Both the position numbers and the translations under genes were made by a program. Under the pieces are notes generated by a model. The model saw nothing but the letters and a program-made list of their open reading frames with translations. It was not told the origin of the DNA and did not search any database. Shown here piece after piece: positions 34,797-46,276 of a stretch of 64,000 nucleotides of DNA. This DNA is from Sipunculus nudus (taxonomy: Eukaryota > Annelida > Sipuncula > Golfingiida > Sipunculidae), in contig CM049311.1 in the NCBI GenBank assembly GCA_026874595.1, positions 22,624,676-22,688,675 of the forward strand. Reading direction: 5' to 3'. How positions within the stretch are numbered: position 1 is the first letter of the stretch; each line of letters starts with the position of its first letter.

Positions 34797-35132
34797 GTAG
34801 GTAATTATTATTCCATCGAAGATAACCATTATAAATTATTTATGTGACTGTTTCGGTAAAGTAAGTGTTGTTCTCTTGTTAGAGACCTAAACATAGATGT
34901 AGAAGAAAAACCTAAACGAAATATAATGTTACAATTACAAAAAGGGTAATTTGTTAGTCTTGATTTAATGCATGATACATTTGTTCAATGGCTGTACAGT
35001 AAAAAATACCCAGTCGTGTAAAAAAAGGTGCAAATAAAGATGCAAACAACACATAATGCAAAATACATATTTCCCTAAGGATGATTGTTTAAGTTAAATC
35101 TTTACTAGATTATGCCTTTATGATTCTTGCAG

Positions 35133-35270
35133 CTTGTGGTCATCGTCAGTTCGGACCCGCTTGTCAGAATATCTGCCAATGTGCCAAAAACTGAGACTGT
35201 GACAAGGAGACAGGAGTCTGTCCAGAGGGAGCATGTGACGTGGGGTATAGGGGCAACACCTGCAGCATTC
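35133..35270 (+). pseudogene. Locus E exon 4: EGF-like module with in-frame TGA
   Basis: Acceptor ttgcag|CT, donor ATTC|gtaaga, phase 1 both ends, 138 nt. Reads CGHRQFGPACQNICQCAKN, then TGA (35192-35194), then DCDKETGVCPEGACDVGYRG NTCSI. Locus A has AGG (Arg) at this position. Cysteine spacing is otherwise conserved. Because the exon is 138 nt and phase-symmetric, skipping it would keep the reading frame into the FN3 exon. Confidence 0.8.
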
Positions 35271-35342
35271 GTAAGATAATTATATCAGCCTATTGCTGGA
35301 TTTTCCTTAGGTGCAAATAAGAAAAATGTTAGGTAGACCTTG

Positions 35343-35343
<1 letters not shown>

Positions 35344-35397
<54 letters not shown>
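35344..35397. repeat. (TA)n microsatellite
   Basis: Intronic TA tract between the EGF and FN3 exons of locus E. Confidence 0.95.
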
Positions 35398-35406
<9 letters not shown>

Positions 35407-35637
35407 CATAATATCTAACATTTCATTAATTATATGCTTCGATTAATCAGAATCATAATATGTCATATAATGATGGTAAACAGTTGGAATAATTGTAATT
35501 TTTGCTCTATCTTGATATATTGCGATTGATCCAATATAAAAAAGTTTCCCTTCACACTACGGATTATTTCTTAATGAATTTCGACATTCCTTAATTTAGA
35601 AATTCCAAAATTTTGCCCTTTGCGATCTTAAGTTGTC

Positions 35638-35638
<1 letters not shown>

Positions 35639-35702
<64 letters not shown>
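35639..35702. repeat. (TA)n microsatellite
   Basis: Intronic. Its translation gives an artefactual Tyr-Ile run joined to the FN3 exon; the true exon starts at 35755. Confidence 0.95.
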
Positions 35703-35705
<3 letters not shown>

Positions 35706-35754
35706 TACATACATTTATATAATTATGTATTTTTTGTATTATATTACTTTGCAG

Positions 35755-36105
35755 TTTTGCCGACACTTTCCAGGCGACAGGAAACTAGAGCAAGGCCAGT
35801 GGATAACACAAACACTGTTTGGTTCATCTTCTATCAGTTTAAAAAAGGTCCTTATGTTAGCCTTGACATTGGTGATGGTCCGGTGGGAGAATACAGTGTA
35901 GACGTAAAAGAAGAGGGGTCAAATGATTGGGTTCGAAAGGTAACGTTTCAACATGATGATACCAAGGACAGACTTAATGTAACTGTCACAGGTCTGAAGT
36001 ACTACCGGCAATACACCATGAATGTAGTTCCGTGGTATAAACGAGGTGATGTCATAATTAAGGGAAGATCACAAAGTACATTAACTGTGAGAACAAGTTG
36101 TGGAA
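35755..36105 (+). CDS. Locus E exon 5: fibronectin type III domain
   Basis: Acceptor ttgcag|TT, donor GGAA|gtaagt, phase 1 to phase 1. Reads LPTLSRRQETRARPVDNTNT, GDGPVGEYSVDVKEEGSNDW, LNVTVTGLKYYRQYTMNVVP, ending STLTVRTSCG. Close paralogue of the locus A exon, with the frame correctly joined to the EGF exon. Confidence 0.85.
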
Positions 36106-36566
36106 GTAAGTGTATCGCTTTAATGTAATAAACAATGAATTGATTAAGTACTCTAAGTAATTCTCACTTAACCCAAATTTTGGCCTGAGCGTTCTAGGCT
36201 CTCAATTTTTCCCTCTATTGAAAGCCTTGTATTTAATACTTGTAAGTTTTTAAAAACAAATCTCTCTATTGAATCTTTATATTGTTTTCACTGTTGTAAT
36301 CTCTGCTTTTTTCTCATATGCAAAGTTTTCAAATTAAACGTTTCAACAACTGGCCAAGTAAATCAGTCGTATATAAAAAGAATAATGAATAAACTTTCTT
36401 CTTTTACGAAAGTACTTTTGCATGCGTTTATGTTCAAAATATAGTAATTTTTAAATGATCCTCACGTTAAAATGATTTCACTGACAGGATCGATACATAA
36501 AACTAAAAAATATAGTAAACCCCAGTCTCTGCAGTGTTTTATTTAAGCATATTCATTTTATTTTAG

Positions 36567-36643
36567 AGCCAGAAAAGCCCGTGATTACTTATATAACAGC
36601 AAAGAGAGTACCAGGAGGAGCAAATATGACCGTCAGGTACAAG
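36567..36643 (+). CDS. Locus E exon 6: second FN3-like domain, first part
   Basis: 77 nt, same length and phases as 5055-5131. Reads KPEKPVITYITAKRVPGGAN MTVRYK, ending AAG|gtaata in phase 0. The matching second part lies about 10 kb downstream at 46517. Confidence 0.8.
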
Positions 36644-36769
36644 GTAATATAAAATGTTATGTTTGGAGCACTCTTATAATTGTTTAATCATGATAAATAG
36701 TAACAAGGCCTACAGCATATGGGTTACAACAACAGATAATTACAGCACCTGAAAAATATTCAGAACTCT

Positions 36770-37240
36770 CTTTCTGATCTATTTCTGTACCAAATTCTGC
36801 TTCCATCGATTTCCGTCTGCACCTCAGTCAGCTTCCATCGATTTCCTTTCTAATACCTCAGTCAGCTTCTGTCTAGTTTCTTCTGCACCTTAGTCAGCTT
36901 CCGTCGATATACTTCCCCGCCTCAGCCCGCTTCCGTACATCTCCTCCAGCATCCAAGCGTCTTCCATCGATCTCTTTCTTCGACCTCAGTCAGCTTCCAT
37001 CGATCTCCTTCTGCCACCTCAGTCTTCCATCGATCTGCTTCCGCACCTCAGTCACCTTCCATCAATCTCCTCCCAAAACCTCAGCCAGGTTTAGTAGATA
37101 TCCTTTCTGACACCTGGGTCAGATCAATCGATTTCAATCTGCCACCTCAGTCAGCTTAAATCGATTACTTTTCTGCCATCTCGATCGGTCACCTTCCATC
37201 GATCTCCTTCTGCTTCTCAGTCAGCTCCCATTGATCTGTT
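36770..37240. repeat. Minisatellite, about 34-bp degenerate unit
   Basis: Repeats of the form cttccatcgatctccttctg followed by ccacctcagtcag, roughly 12-14 degenerate copies, inside the long intron of locus E. Copies vary in length and sequence, so the array is old. It is pyrimidine-rich on the + strand. Confidence 0.8.
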
Positions 37241-37744
37241 TCGACTACTGACAATTGTTTTTGTCAATATTCTTGTGGTCGTTTACCACTTATTTATATG
37301 CAACTGTCTCAATAATATTAATAAAAATGAAAAAGATAAAATAGTTCCAACAAACCAAACAGGGTACATTATATGCAAAAGGAAATTCCAAAATATTCGT
37401 TCGATTGAAGATGTTATTTTGGTACATGAGATGCACCAACGACAGTGGAGATATTGCTCTATAGTATTCAAAGGCTTTTGATAGGTTTTTAATAATCATC
37501 AATGGACTAGCTTAAAAATTTACGCATTGACTAGATTTCCATCATTTCGTGTTATATGCCAGACACTTAAGGTTGAGTGTCGAACTACGGCCGGTTAATC
37601 TCATGGATCCCTCTGTAAAGAGCAGTTTGTCAGGGATTCCCATTGAGTCGATTGCTTTTCCATAGTGACCTACGAACACTTTTCATATAATATACCAAAT
37701 ACAATATACAAAACAGTATATTACTTCTCTTTCTCTAATATAAG

Positions 37745-37812
37745 CCGCACACGCACAAAATAATGCCACCAGTTCTCACTGTTGCATGCAGAATTGCTAT
37801 GTAGACACACTG
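37745..37812 (+). repeat. Interspersed repeat fragment, copy 2
   Basis: Related to 1101-1166 over about 65 bp with substitutions; see that entry. Confidence 0.6.
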
Positions 37813-38124
37813 GTGTTATAAAGGGTTTGGAAACAGTAATAATAAATGACGGACCGGGTTGCCTTTGAATTAACGTTGTAAAGGAGAGATGTTGTGCTTT
37901 TGATTGAACACTTATCTTATTTTCACTCAGGTACAAGACAACATACACGACAACGGCTAAGCAGCATAGAATATATTATAATGAAATTACAGAATTCGAA
38001 ACCATCTACTTGATTCGGTTCTGAGCCTAATAAGCCTTACATGAAATACTTTAGATGCACAATTAAATCTTGTTGAAAACAGATTCAGGTTATACAGTCT
38101 CTTGATGTCCTAAACTTACAATAT

Positions 38125-38215
38125 TGGATACCGACTGGCGACACTGAACCCTGACTGGCGGAACTGGTCACCAACTAGCGGTACTTTACCCCAACTCGCG
38201 GTACTGGTCGTCGTA
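38125..38215. repeat. Short tandem repeat, about 21-bp unit
   Basis: Four degenerate copies of a unit like gactggcggaactggtcacc. It lies downstream of the Gypsy pol fragment on that element's strand, so it could belong to the element's 3' region. Confidence 0.6.
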
Positions 38216-38370
38216 GGACTTGGAGCACCGGGGACCTCAATTGAAAACCCTATTGCATCCAGACAAATGAACCTGGTCGGCGCATCGACAGTACACTCTC
38301 ACAATATATACAAAGGTACCGCTAACACAAGAATAAATATAAAATATGATTAAACAAAGCCACGCGATTC

Positions 38371-39440
38371 ACTTCGTGACACATGTTCGCCTAAAATCGA
38401 CATATTTTGTAATGTATATCCTCATAATGTTGATCTGACTCATACCTAACATACCTTTCAGTCGCATACTGCTCTAAATCTAAGGGCCCAAACGAATTAC
38501 AAACTACAAGACTGTCGAGCCATTTTGCTCTCTCGGCAATAGTCTCCTACTTGCGAACGCGACCGAACGTAATTCTCCATTATGATCTTGCATCAGCATG
38601 TTGCCAATTCCTACCTCCGATGCATCACACTGTCCTCTAAACTGCCTTTCAATATCCGTCTGTCTCAGTATGAGAGAGTTAGCTGGAGCCAAAGTTGATA
38701 CACATTTTCAAGTGGCGCCCCCTTCCCCAATTATCCGATTTGATATACATTTTTGCGTTACATCTGTCAGCGGCATGGCTATTTCCGAATAATTGGGGAC
38801 GAGCTAATACGTGAACCCTTGGAACGCTCTTAGCACTTCTTTTAATATGGCCTACCAGTTGCTTGTATCTTCTTCAGTAACGTTTGATCAGTTGCTGTGC
38901 AACCCGTACCTACTCTTTGACCTAGGTAGTCCTCATATCCCACGAATGTCGTAGACAACTTTGCGTCGAGACATACATCCTGCAACCTCCTAAAAAATTT
39001 CTTTGAGCCAAGTATCCAAGTATCGGCCGGTATACCTACTCGCGTGTATATATTTAACATTGTACTGCTACTGTGACCGTCTCTGTATTCGGCAGTGGCG
39101 TAATCCATAACGGAACTGATATAACGATTCCCCGAATGCGAAAGCGGTGTATGGGTCCGATCTGATTTGCTGCCACCCTAGCAGGGTTTCACTGACGCCA
39201 ATGACATTTCCGACAATTAAATCGTACAAGGGGTTGTCTCTCACCGCGCCGTCCGTTTCCCAAAGGTTAACCGGACATTCTACATTAATAACCGCTATCG
39301 AATACCCTTCCTGCAAATCGTTCATCATTACGCAGATAACCCGCTTACCGGTTTACCATTTGGCTTGAAACTCCTAACTGCAGTGTCTCGCAACAGAGTA
39401 ACATTCGAAAACCAATTACCAAGGCCCCGACACACCGTCA
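38371..39440 (-). pseudogene. Gypsy-type LTR retrotransposon pol remnant (protease, RT end, RNase H)
   Basis: On the reverse strand, from high to low coordinates: VTLLRDTAVRSF (protease active site, DTA for DTG) near 39390; NPLYDLIVGNVIGV (the link after the Gypsy protease) at about 39250; LQDVCLDAKLSTTFVGYEDY and LLKKIQATGRPY (RT end/connection) at 38842-39020; QCDASEVGIGNMLMQDHNGE and AFASRRLLPREQNGST (RNase H/tether) at 38504-38692. The core RT is largely missing between protease and connection, and frames are broken, so this is a deleted, dead copy. TGTCACGAAGTGAATCGCG at about 38370-38388 (reverse strand) resembles an LTR start. Confidence 0.8.
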
Positions 39441-41750
39441 ATGCGAGTTCATTGCCAATCTGAGCTACGCCTCCAATCAGCTGGTCCATACAGCTCTCGG
39501 GTTAAATCTGTCTCAATCACATCTCATGGCCATGCATCACTAACTGTGTTTACCGATTCTATGCCTGTTTGGTGTATGTACCATGGCCTGTGCTGCAATC
39601 TTCAGTTTTTTACCTACATCGGGCCTTTAACTCTACCCTATATCGGGCATTTTAAAATCCGCTATTTTGTTACCTACTCCGCCAAATCAAAAACTGCACT
39701 GCAAGGCGGCCTTCTTTACCCTCAAGATTCTTTACGTTTCTCCCAAAACTATGCACCCCGCGTGCATCAGTAAATCGTTCTGCTAACGCGGCCATTTCAC
39801 TTATCTAGACATGCTTCTTCTCCTATAAGAAGACAACTAGCTCCTTGCTGCCTCAATTAACAAATTTCTCTAAGCAGCAATTTCCGTAGGGCATCAAACC
39901 CATTTTCTGTTCCTGACTGAACAGAAATTTCAATCATATTGTCCCGGAATCCTCAAAGCCAAACGGCAAACTGACTAGGCGTCACGCAACGATCGGGCAT
40001 ACTCGACCTGACAAGCCATGTTATCCATCCTCGGTCATCCTATTGTCCTTCTACCGGGCTAACTTTAAATTATCGAAACAGTAGGATAGTTGGGATGATC
40101 CCAAAACGTTATAATAACATTTTTGATTAATTTGTTATGCATTACTTTTTCTGTTACACCTTCCTGACACTGTTTGTTCACCTAGTGGCAAATAAATAAT
40201 GTAATATTTTATCGGAATGTTTTTGTTAATTATCTTAGATTCAGATAATTCCAAAACACAACAATAACCACTCTATTTGGCATACCAAAATTATCGGTAC
40301 ATGACACACTCATTAGGTGCCAGAGATTTATTTCTTCATGCTTCGGCGACCATTTTTAAAATTTGCCTCCAGCGGATTTAGCCTTTTTATTAAAGGCTTC
40401 CTAGGCGTATATTTCTTTCATAATGGCTCTGGTTTTCAAATCCACTGAGAAAAAATGTACCTACAAAATAGTCACGGATTCAGATATCATAATCATAGTA
40501 TTAATACAAAAGTTCAAATTAGACCGATGACGTATATTTCCAGTGCTGACAGCGAAAATACTGAAAACTGCACTTCACTGGCCTTCATTTAATTTACCAA
40601 TGCAATAATATCGCAGTACACACTTGAGAATCCTCTTAATAGCGCCAGAGTTGATTATTAAAAATTAACTGTGACAGAAAAAGTGAACGAACAAATGTAT
40701 CTGATCAACGCAATCTGAGATCCAGTTTCATGTAGCCGTACATGCAGGGAAATTAATCTATTTGGTTGCGTTTTAAGGGATTTTTATGTACATAATAGCT
40801 GTATTTGGAAACTTAACAGAGGAATTTGTAGTGTGGTCTGCTTTATTCAAAGTGCCACGATGCGTGCACAATACAAAATGTAAACAATTTAATTAAAAAC
40901 TACTTCCTTATCGAAATGTCCATTGCAATTTTTGAAGTAACTTGTTTTGTCACTTTACTCGTTCGGTAGGCCATCTACAAGAGGTCAGATTGATTAAAAC
41001 TGCAGTGGGTACATTTTCTGTTCCTGCCTTAGTTTTTAGTTTTACAGAAGTTGCCCTTAAATTTCATTGAAATAGTATATCAAAACAACAAAATTATCTC
41101 TTTGATTCGTGAAAAAAAGCAAATTTAGCAACGAAGGAAGATATGGTGTTTCTGCATTGTACGGCAGCTTATCAAAATAACCTTCTAATGCGCTTGGCCA
41201 TGTTTACTTTGTTTTCTAATAGTTCTCAGTTATTAATTTATTTTTGAAAAGCATTTAAATAAAAGCTGAATGAAATGTCAAAACTGAATGAAAAAATGGC
41301 AACATGCTTTTAAACTTTTATAGAACGATGAAGAAAAAAACAAATTTGCTACATACGCCCATAAACTTAAGCTTGAAAATACACATATCAACTTATGTGT
41401 CAAGGACGAAAGGTCTTTCCAAGGCGTCTGTAGTCAATAAAGGTTATACGAATATCATTTGAATAAATTAAGATTATAATGGACATATATGCTGCTTAAA
41501 GGTGGTGGTTAAATACTTTTGTGATAACAAAAGATAAAAAAAAATCTTGGCGATCGTGAGGGATCATTCATGGTGGAATGTTATATAACCTAAAATATTT
41601 GTCGTATGTGATGATATATCTTGGATAAATGCCTAGCTCAATTTCCTTACGTGTTAAAGTCGAAACATTGTCATTTTTCTTATCTATCAAAATATAATAA
41701 TAACTTCTCACTACAGCGTTCCTATCTTTTAAGTGAAATATATGACCGGG
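39441..41750. other. Intronic/repeat-derived DNA, no gene recognised
   Basis: 39441-40020 is less AT-rich than the surroundings and probably the upstream (gag side) part of the reverse-strand Gypsy remnant, but no motif could be read with confidence. 40.1-41.7 kb is AT-rich with no recognisable feature. Confidence 0.35.

Positions 41751-41753
<3 letters not shown>

Positions 41754-41809
<56 letters not shown>
41754..41809. repeat. (TA)n microsatellite
   Basis: Uninterrupted TA tract. Confidence 0.95.
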
Positions 41810-41813
<4 letters not shown>

Positions 41814-43470
41814 TTAAGTTATGAATATGTTTGTCCAAGCAATTATTATAGTATGGAGCATATTATAATAATTGTGAAAACACGATACTTATACATTTTG
41901 TTGCAACTCGAGCTTCACATAGGCAGTGGTGTTGTTCCTGTGGCGATCTTCACGTAACTCAGTGTTGTCGGGTGCATTTGACCCGGTCAGCATTTCCGGC
42001 CACATTCGAACGGGTTTGCTCTATTGTTGTAGTGACAGAATTCTAATATTAGTTATTAATAAGTTCAGTTTGAACCCGGAAAATCAATTTATTAATAAGA
42101 AAGTGAAAATTGAAACCGGAATTTGAACTCATGTATATTATATATATTATATTATAAATTATAGTGTATTAGTATTTTAGTAAATATACTTAACAGAGGC
42201 AGTTGTCAAAACGGTAACGAGTGACACACAAACATTAACACGGATAATCGAGGACTCCATCCCTAGATCAGCTAATACGAATTATTTAACTTTCTAACGG
42301 CTTGGCCTGGATCATTATCGGTGGGTGTATTTCCTTTGATAGGATCCCAAAGAGCTTTACATGTTGGTGTATAGAAAGTGTGGGCTTTCTGACACTTGTT
42401 GTTTTCATCTTGATTTTAATGAATGTCAGATATATTAACAATCATTTATCCCTGGGCATCGTCAAAATATAGGCAGCTAATCCCCTCCCCACTCACCCCC
42501 CCCCCCCCGGCATTTTTATTTAAGATGGAAAATCTGAAAATTAATAATTTATATGGAATTTCAGTTTAAATGTACAAAGATTAATTTATTATATTTTCTT
42601 ATCCCATGCACGTCACAACTGCTTTTCACATCATCGTGAGCCTGCCTGAATATATCACCTGCACAACCGACCAATATAATCAGGTCTGGTGTTGTCAGTC
42701 AACAGAAATAGATTATAGTAAATGTCATGCAAATTCATCTTAAAATAATCGTAAAATTGAAAAATCTCTTGGGCAAAAATATAGATATAATATTATATAT
42801 TTTATTGAAATAATCATATTGACCTAAATTACCTGTTGTAGTTTAAAACATTAAAAATATAATTCTTTTACGTATGGACCTTTCTGAACCTAATTCTGAA
42901 GAATTTATACATCTTCCAATTCTTCAAAGAACCCCATATTTGAAGTATAAAGAACCCTCATTGGGGCGAAAGCACGCTTTAGAACCCTTAAGAACTAATA
43001 CAGGTTCTTTGGGGTTATTTTTTCACAAAAGGTTCTGTATGGAGCCCGTATGAGCTTAAAGAACTTCCAGAGAACTATTTGAGCTAAGCGTGTAACGACT
43101 ATTTTAAACGTTTCCATAGATGTTTGATGCGATCTCAAAAATTTATATCATTCATGTATATTTCCCATAAATATACCTTTTACCAATTACATGAGATTTA
43201 GATATGTACATTTGATATGTTCGATATCCTCTATGAAACGAATATTGGTTGATGTCCTAGCACTGCATAAAGTTTGGTGAAAATCGGATATACCTTTCCT
43301 CATAATCCTGGTGGTGAACATCCTGCTGATGAACATATAAAATTGACTAAAAATTAAATATGCATAACTTTTTAACATATCAGGCATTTTAGAGGCAATA
43401 CCTAATTCATGGAAGAAAATTGTTTAGTCGAGTGGATTCCCCAACAACAAAGTTAAACATCAAGTTGATG
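41810..43470. other. No gene recognised
   Basis: AT-rich, with a poly-C tract at about 42495-42509. A stretch at 42890-43080 repeats AGAACC and its complement GGTTCT several times (for example caaagaaccccat and aggttctttggggtt), suggesting a decayed inverted-repeat element, but ends could not be fixed. Confidence 0.4.
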
Positions 43471-43479
43471 ATATAACAA

Positions 43480-44060
43480 ATAGGAGGAAAATTACAAAAC
43501 TTGTGTATAATACATTAATAGAGAAAATCTTTGTAATTCCAGAAAATACATTCAATTTGTGGAAGAGAGATTATAATATATCTTAATAAATGTGATGAGG
43601 TACTTGCATCATTTTCTACAATTCCAAAACTGACGAACGCAGTTCAACAATGTTCCAATCTTAAATATTAAGTAGAACATTGTATTTAAATGATAGTTTG
43701 TTTAAAATCAAATTAGTTGAAAATCGACATTGTACATTCTGCAAAGAACTGGATGAAATATATACGCACTTGTTCTGAAAAAAGATTTTACCTTATCGCC
43801 AAATGTTTAAAGGTCGATCTATAATTATTGGGGAGTATACAGGATTGATTGGTAGTCTGATTTTATATGTCAAAATATATATTTACATTAGCAGATAAAA
43901 GAAGGTGACACCATCCTTGAAAGGGACAGTAGTACAGATTTGACAAATTATGGACAAAGAGAAATATATTGCTAATAAGAATGTTAATAAACACATGTGG
44001 AAAAATTGGGAAAACTCTGCACATCAGTGCTATATGTTTGTTAACACCTTAATATGAAAT
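43480..44060 (+). pseudogene. Decayed LINE ORF2, C-terminal part
   Basis: The frame at about 43690-43780 reads SLFKIKLVENRHCTFCKELD EIYTHLF before a stop. This is the C-x-x-C...H block found after the reverse transcriptase in many L1-like elements. Downstream frames give DKEKYIANKNVNKHMWKNWE NS, a typical basic C-terminal end. Several stops and frameshifts. It could belong to the same LINE family as the endonuclease fragment at 1963-2760, but the two do not overlap, so this cannot be shown here. Confidence 0.65.
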
Positions 44061-44673
44061 ATAATAGAAGATCAGAAAAAGCAAGAAGTGTTTCACCAAA
44101 CAATAGTATGTGCATTGTGAATCATTTTTGTGAATATACCGTCGACGGTATCTGCATTTGGTAAAAATGGAAACCGTAACATAAATTGACAATATGCTGG
44201 CCTATTCCAAACCTCCAGCTTGCTACACAAATACTGAGTTGAAAACATAACCTCCTCGACCGAAACCGCGAGTATAATTAAATACTGTATGAATAATAAT
44301 GAAAGGATATAATTAACAGAGCAAAAATCATTTATCCGACAAATTCAAGTTCTTCTTGAGAGAAAATAGGTCCAATTATTTTATTTAATAGCTACAGGGT
44401 AGAAACAAAATTTAAAGTACGCGGAAGGCAGACCTTTCTTTGCGTTTAGGTTATTAAATAAATAATTTGATTAATTCAAAAACCGCATATTTCAGCTTGA
44501 CATTAGGTGGTTCCTATGACTGAACGATCTTAGGAACAAAATGATGTATGATGCCAAATGTATATATTTTGGTGCAGGTGTATGGTTCCAAAGGTGGGCC
44601 CTCCTACTACACTATAAAAAACACTTCCGAGTCCGAGTCTTAACAGTGTTGGTGTATTAGATCTGATAAGCCG

Positions 44674-44675
<2 letters not shown>

Positions 44676-44722
<47 letters not shown>
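44676..44722. repeat. (TA)n microsatellite
   Basis: TA tract just left of the foldback element. Confidence 0.95.
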
Positions 44723-44724
<2 letters not shown>

Positions 44725-44782
44725 AGGTTGTTGCAAAACCATGGGGTTTAAAGTGCTCAACTAATATAAGGAGTTGTAATAC

Positions 44783-44925
44783 ATATATTTCAGGACTTAA
44801 ACACATTTACTTGTGTTCGACAGCTCTGTTTCGTAAGGGCCCGTAGGTGTTCCTGACGAGTTAGGGCCACTACGGGCCCTTACGAAACAGAGCTGTCGAA
44901 CACAAGTAAGTGTGTTTAAGTCCTG

Positions 44926-44933
<8 letters not shown>
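44783..44933. mobile_element. Foldback element: 64-bp arms, 23-bp loop
   Basis: The left arm (44783-44846, atatatttcaggacttaaac...) and right arm (44870-44933) are reverse complements with one visible mismatch (cacatttac against cacacttac). The loop is gtgttcctgacgagttaggg plus cca. Its position inside TA-rich DNA and the almost perfect arms suggest a recently generated foldback/MITE-like insertion. Confidence 0.85.

Positions 44934-44976
<43 letters not shown>
44931..44976. repeat. (TA)n microsatellite
   Basis: TA tract between the foldback and the miniature LTR element. Confidence 0.9.
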
Positions 44977-44977
<1 letters not shown>

Positions 44978-45378
44978 GTCACGGTGCACATATAAGGGTT
45001 CCAACTTCCTTGCCAAAGAAGCTTGCTTTTCTGGCGAAGCGGTTGGAATGCCGGACTTCTGTGCATGCCGTGCGGGTTCGATTCCACGATCGGCCCACCA
45101 GTCATTTCTCACCCTGTGACATTTGGCGCCCAACGTTGGGCCCGGGAGTTGTGGATCGTGTCATTACCTCCACCTAGTTCGATGTGACCCCCGGGATGGT
45201 AACCCAGCGTTCTGGGGACAGAACGTCCTCGGAGAGGGGGTGAGTGTCACGGTGCACATATAAGGGTTCCAACTTCCTTGTCAAAGAAGCTTGCTTTTCT
45301 GGCAAAGCGGGTTGGAATGCCAGACTTCTATGCATGCCGTGCGGGTTCGATTCCACGATCGGCCCACCAGTCATTTCT
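44977..45378 (+). mobile_element. TRIM-like miniature LTR retrotransposon
   Basis: A direct repeat of about 135-145 bp (44977-45121 and 45245-45378) brackets 123 bp of internal DNA. The first copy begins TGTCACGG and ends TGTGACA, the TG...CA form of an LTR. Two bases later comes TGGCGCCCAACGTTGGGC, a primer-binding-site-like sequence. Immediately before the second copy is a purine-rich GGAGAGGGGGTGAG, a polypurine-tract candidate. There is no coding capacity. Size and order match terminal-repeat retrotransposons in miniature. The second LTR lacks its last dozen bases, where it meets the next LTR. Alternative reading: a tandem pair of tRNA-derived SINEs. Confidence 0.65.
45032..45085 (+). promoter_or_regulatory. 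tRNA-like A and B boxes inside the 5' LTR
   Basis: TGGCGAAGCGG (45032-45042) matches the Pol III A box and GGTTCGATTCC (45075-45085) is a perfect B box, 32 nt apart. The second LTR carries the same pair (about 45300-45354). The T stem does not pair well, so this is a tRNA-like promoter, not a tRNA gene. Confidence 0.65.
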
Positions 45379-45392
45379 TATCGGGCGCCATT

Positions 45393-46231
45393 TGTCACGG
45401 GGTGCGCACGATCGCCAGAACAATGGTGGCACCAGCTAGACTGAAGGGTTTGGGCGGCAGAATATGGAACACCAGAGTGGTTGACCAATGTGATTTATTC
45501 TGTAACGTATAAAGGTAATATATAAGTATCACATCGACGTGCGTGACAACAGGAAATGGCCAAATGCATAGACATGATAAATTACAATATATGGTACATA
45601 TAACGGTTGGGTCTATGATACAATTTCATGCAATATAATGTCATTTATAAATCTTCCCCATAACATGCTGACTAGTCATACCCTTACATTAAATACATAG
45701 GAATATATAGGAAACAATGATCTCTCTTGTTCTGAATATGACACAACATCGTTATTCAGTATCAATTTACTACATTGTCCTTACCGATTACATACTGTAA
45801 GGAATGACCATAACGAAGTACAGAGACATTAAATGAATATAAGTAATTCAGACAGAGGGTAGTCTATATTTCCACCAATAACATGTGTCAGAGATATATG
45901 AAGTTTTACTCAGGCATAAGCAAATTAGGCATAAATAAATAACACATACCTGTAACGTATAAAGATGTGCAATATAAGTATCACATCGACGTGCGTGACA
46001 TCAGGAAACGGCCAAATGCACAGTTTCCCGCGTCCGCTCTCGGTTATATCACGTGACCTTTGACACTAATTACAATAATAACACTGAGGTGGGCCCTTTC
46101 CGCTTTACATGTGTCTTTCTAATAACAAGAACTCGACGGGGTCAGTTGCGCGCAAAACCAAACATAAGCGGTTGAACAACATGAGATACCGTAACATACA
46201 AGTCACATTAGGGCCTGTCATTCCAACCTAT

Positions 46232-46235
<4 letters not shown>
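45393..46235. mobile_element. 843-bp LTR (solo or fragment)
   Basis: Begins TGTCACGGGGTGCGCACG and ends CCTATGACA, giving TG...CA ends with a 5-bp terminal inverted repeat TGTCA/TGACA. A 67-bp segment with core cgacgtgcgtgaca occurs twice inside (about 45502 and 45955). On its left, on the reverse strand, AATGGCGCCCG follows the LTR end, so a minus-strand element (LTR then primer site) is possible. Equally, the start resembles the TRIM LTR (TGTCACGG) on the + strand. No target-site duplication is obvious. Confidence 0.6.

Positions 46236-46275
<40 letters not shown>
46236..46275. repeat. (TA)n microsatellite
   Basis: TA tract at the right end of the LTR. Confidence 0.9.

Positions 46276-46276
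<1 letters not shown>

Noticed and set aside
35613-35754. Tyr-Ile repeat apparently fused to the FN3 domain of locus E
   Set aside because: It is the translated (TA)n tract in the intron; a good acceptor (ttgcag) precedes the FN3 exon at 35755 in the right phase.
38598-39773. Forward-strand open frames over the Gypsy region
   Set aside because: They are shadows of the reverse-strand protease, RT-connection and RNase H motifs.
42890-43080. Inverted-repeat transposon with AGAACC/GGTTCT termini
   Set aside because: Several copies of the hexamer exist in both orientations, but no pair of ends with a consistent terminal repeat could be defined.
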